Positions 4,971 to 5,052 of a stretch of 5,052 nucleotides of DNA are shown here, piece by piece. Each line of letters starts with the position of its first letter. Within the stretch, counting starts at the first letter, position 1. The stretch is taken from contig CAYXRK010000263.1 of NCBI GenBank assembly GCA_964467615.1, positions 1 through 5,052 on the forward strand. Reading direction: 5' to 3'. Below the pieces are notes generated by a model. It made no database searches. It had not been told where the DNA came from and saw only the letters and a program-made list of their open reading frames with translations. Origin of the DNA: CAYXRK01 sp964467615 (GTDB taxonomy: Bacteria; Hydrogenedentota; Hydrogenedentia; Hydrogenedentales; GCA-2746185). The translations under genes and the position numbers were made by a program.

Positions 4971-5052
4971 TTACGAGAGTTTGCGGTCCCGGTGCTTGAG
5001 TAGGAATGCCGCAGCGAGGAGTAGTGCGGCGACGTCTGCATAGGGGACGCTC
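4971..5052 (-). CDS. Partial CDS: C-terminal tail of a membrane protein
   Basis: On the minus strand a frame enters from the right edge (first whole codon 5051-5049) and ends at TAA, 4973-4971, leaving 26 visible residues: SVPYADVAALLLAAAFLLKH, followed by RDRKLS. A hydrophobic segment of about 15 residues followed by basic residues is typical of a last membrane helix with a cytoplasmic end. Codon third positions are mostly G or C, as in the neighbours. It has the same direction as the sigma gene, with a 168-base gap. The family cannot be recognised from so little; it could be a polytopic protein or a C-terminally anchored surface protein. Confidence 0.5.
   Translation of the reverse strand, partial: SVPYADVAALLLAAAFLLKHRDRKLS

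Noticed and set aside
4829..5041. 70-residue minus-strand frame crossing the tandem hairpins
   Set aside because: Much of it is a translation of the duplicated palindromes (DFPVRLP-like strings); the alternative frame ending at 4971 has a coherent membrane tail.

Overview
This high-GC window looks like a piece of a chromosome from a large-genome environmental bacterium of the Planctomycetota / Hydrogenedentota / Lentisphaerota type. The clues are a Gly-Glu (GEGEGE) linker protein with a C-terminal membrane tail, an H-X9-DG-like pilin-associated C-terminus, carboxypeptidase-regulatory-like repeat domains behind an ECF sigma factor, a THSAAHYL-type DtxR regulator, and many short GGA-loop palindromes in and between genes. 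The assignment rests on recognised family style, not on a marker gene, and is tentative.

Layout from left to right. (1) Positions 1-457, + strand: the 3' end of a surface protein with an EF-hand module between two Gly-Glu linkers, then a C-terminal transmembrane tail. Two palindromes lie inside its coding sequence. (2) 458-804: a 347-base gene-free stretch. It holds a REPIN-like pair of inverted hairpins whose stems differ by compensatory base changes, a further bulged hairpin, a candidate sigma70-type promoter with a palindrome in its spacer, and three 12-bp direct repeats. (3) 805-1308, + strand: a DtxR/MntR-family metal-dependent repressor with a remodelled metal site. (4) 1360-4248 and 4245-4802, - strand, convergent with (3): an ECF sigma factor and, overlapping it by ATGA, a 962-residue membrane protein. 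That protein has an anti-sigma-like N-terminus, one membrane helix, about six or seven carboxypeptidase-regulatory-like beta-sandwich repeats, and a C-terminal domain resembling the H-X9-DG domain of pseudopilin-like proteins. (5) 4803-4970: a gene-free stretch with a perfect 10-bp inverted repeat next to the sigma-factor start and two 38-bp tandem hairpin repeats. (6) 4971-5052, - strand: the last 26 codons of a membrane protein that runs off the window.

The sigma and anti-sigma genes form a translationally coupled pair: the membrane protein probably holds the sigma factor and releases it on an extracytoplasmic signal. Its very large exported part, ending in a secretion/pilin-type domain, is the most unusual thing here. 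The DtxR-type gene is a separate unit with its own promoter region. No CRISPR array, tRNA, rRNA or intact insertion sequence is visible.
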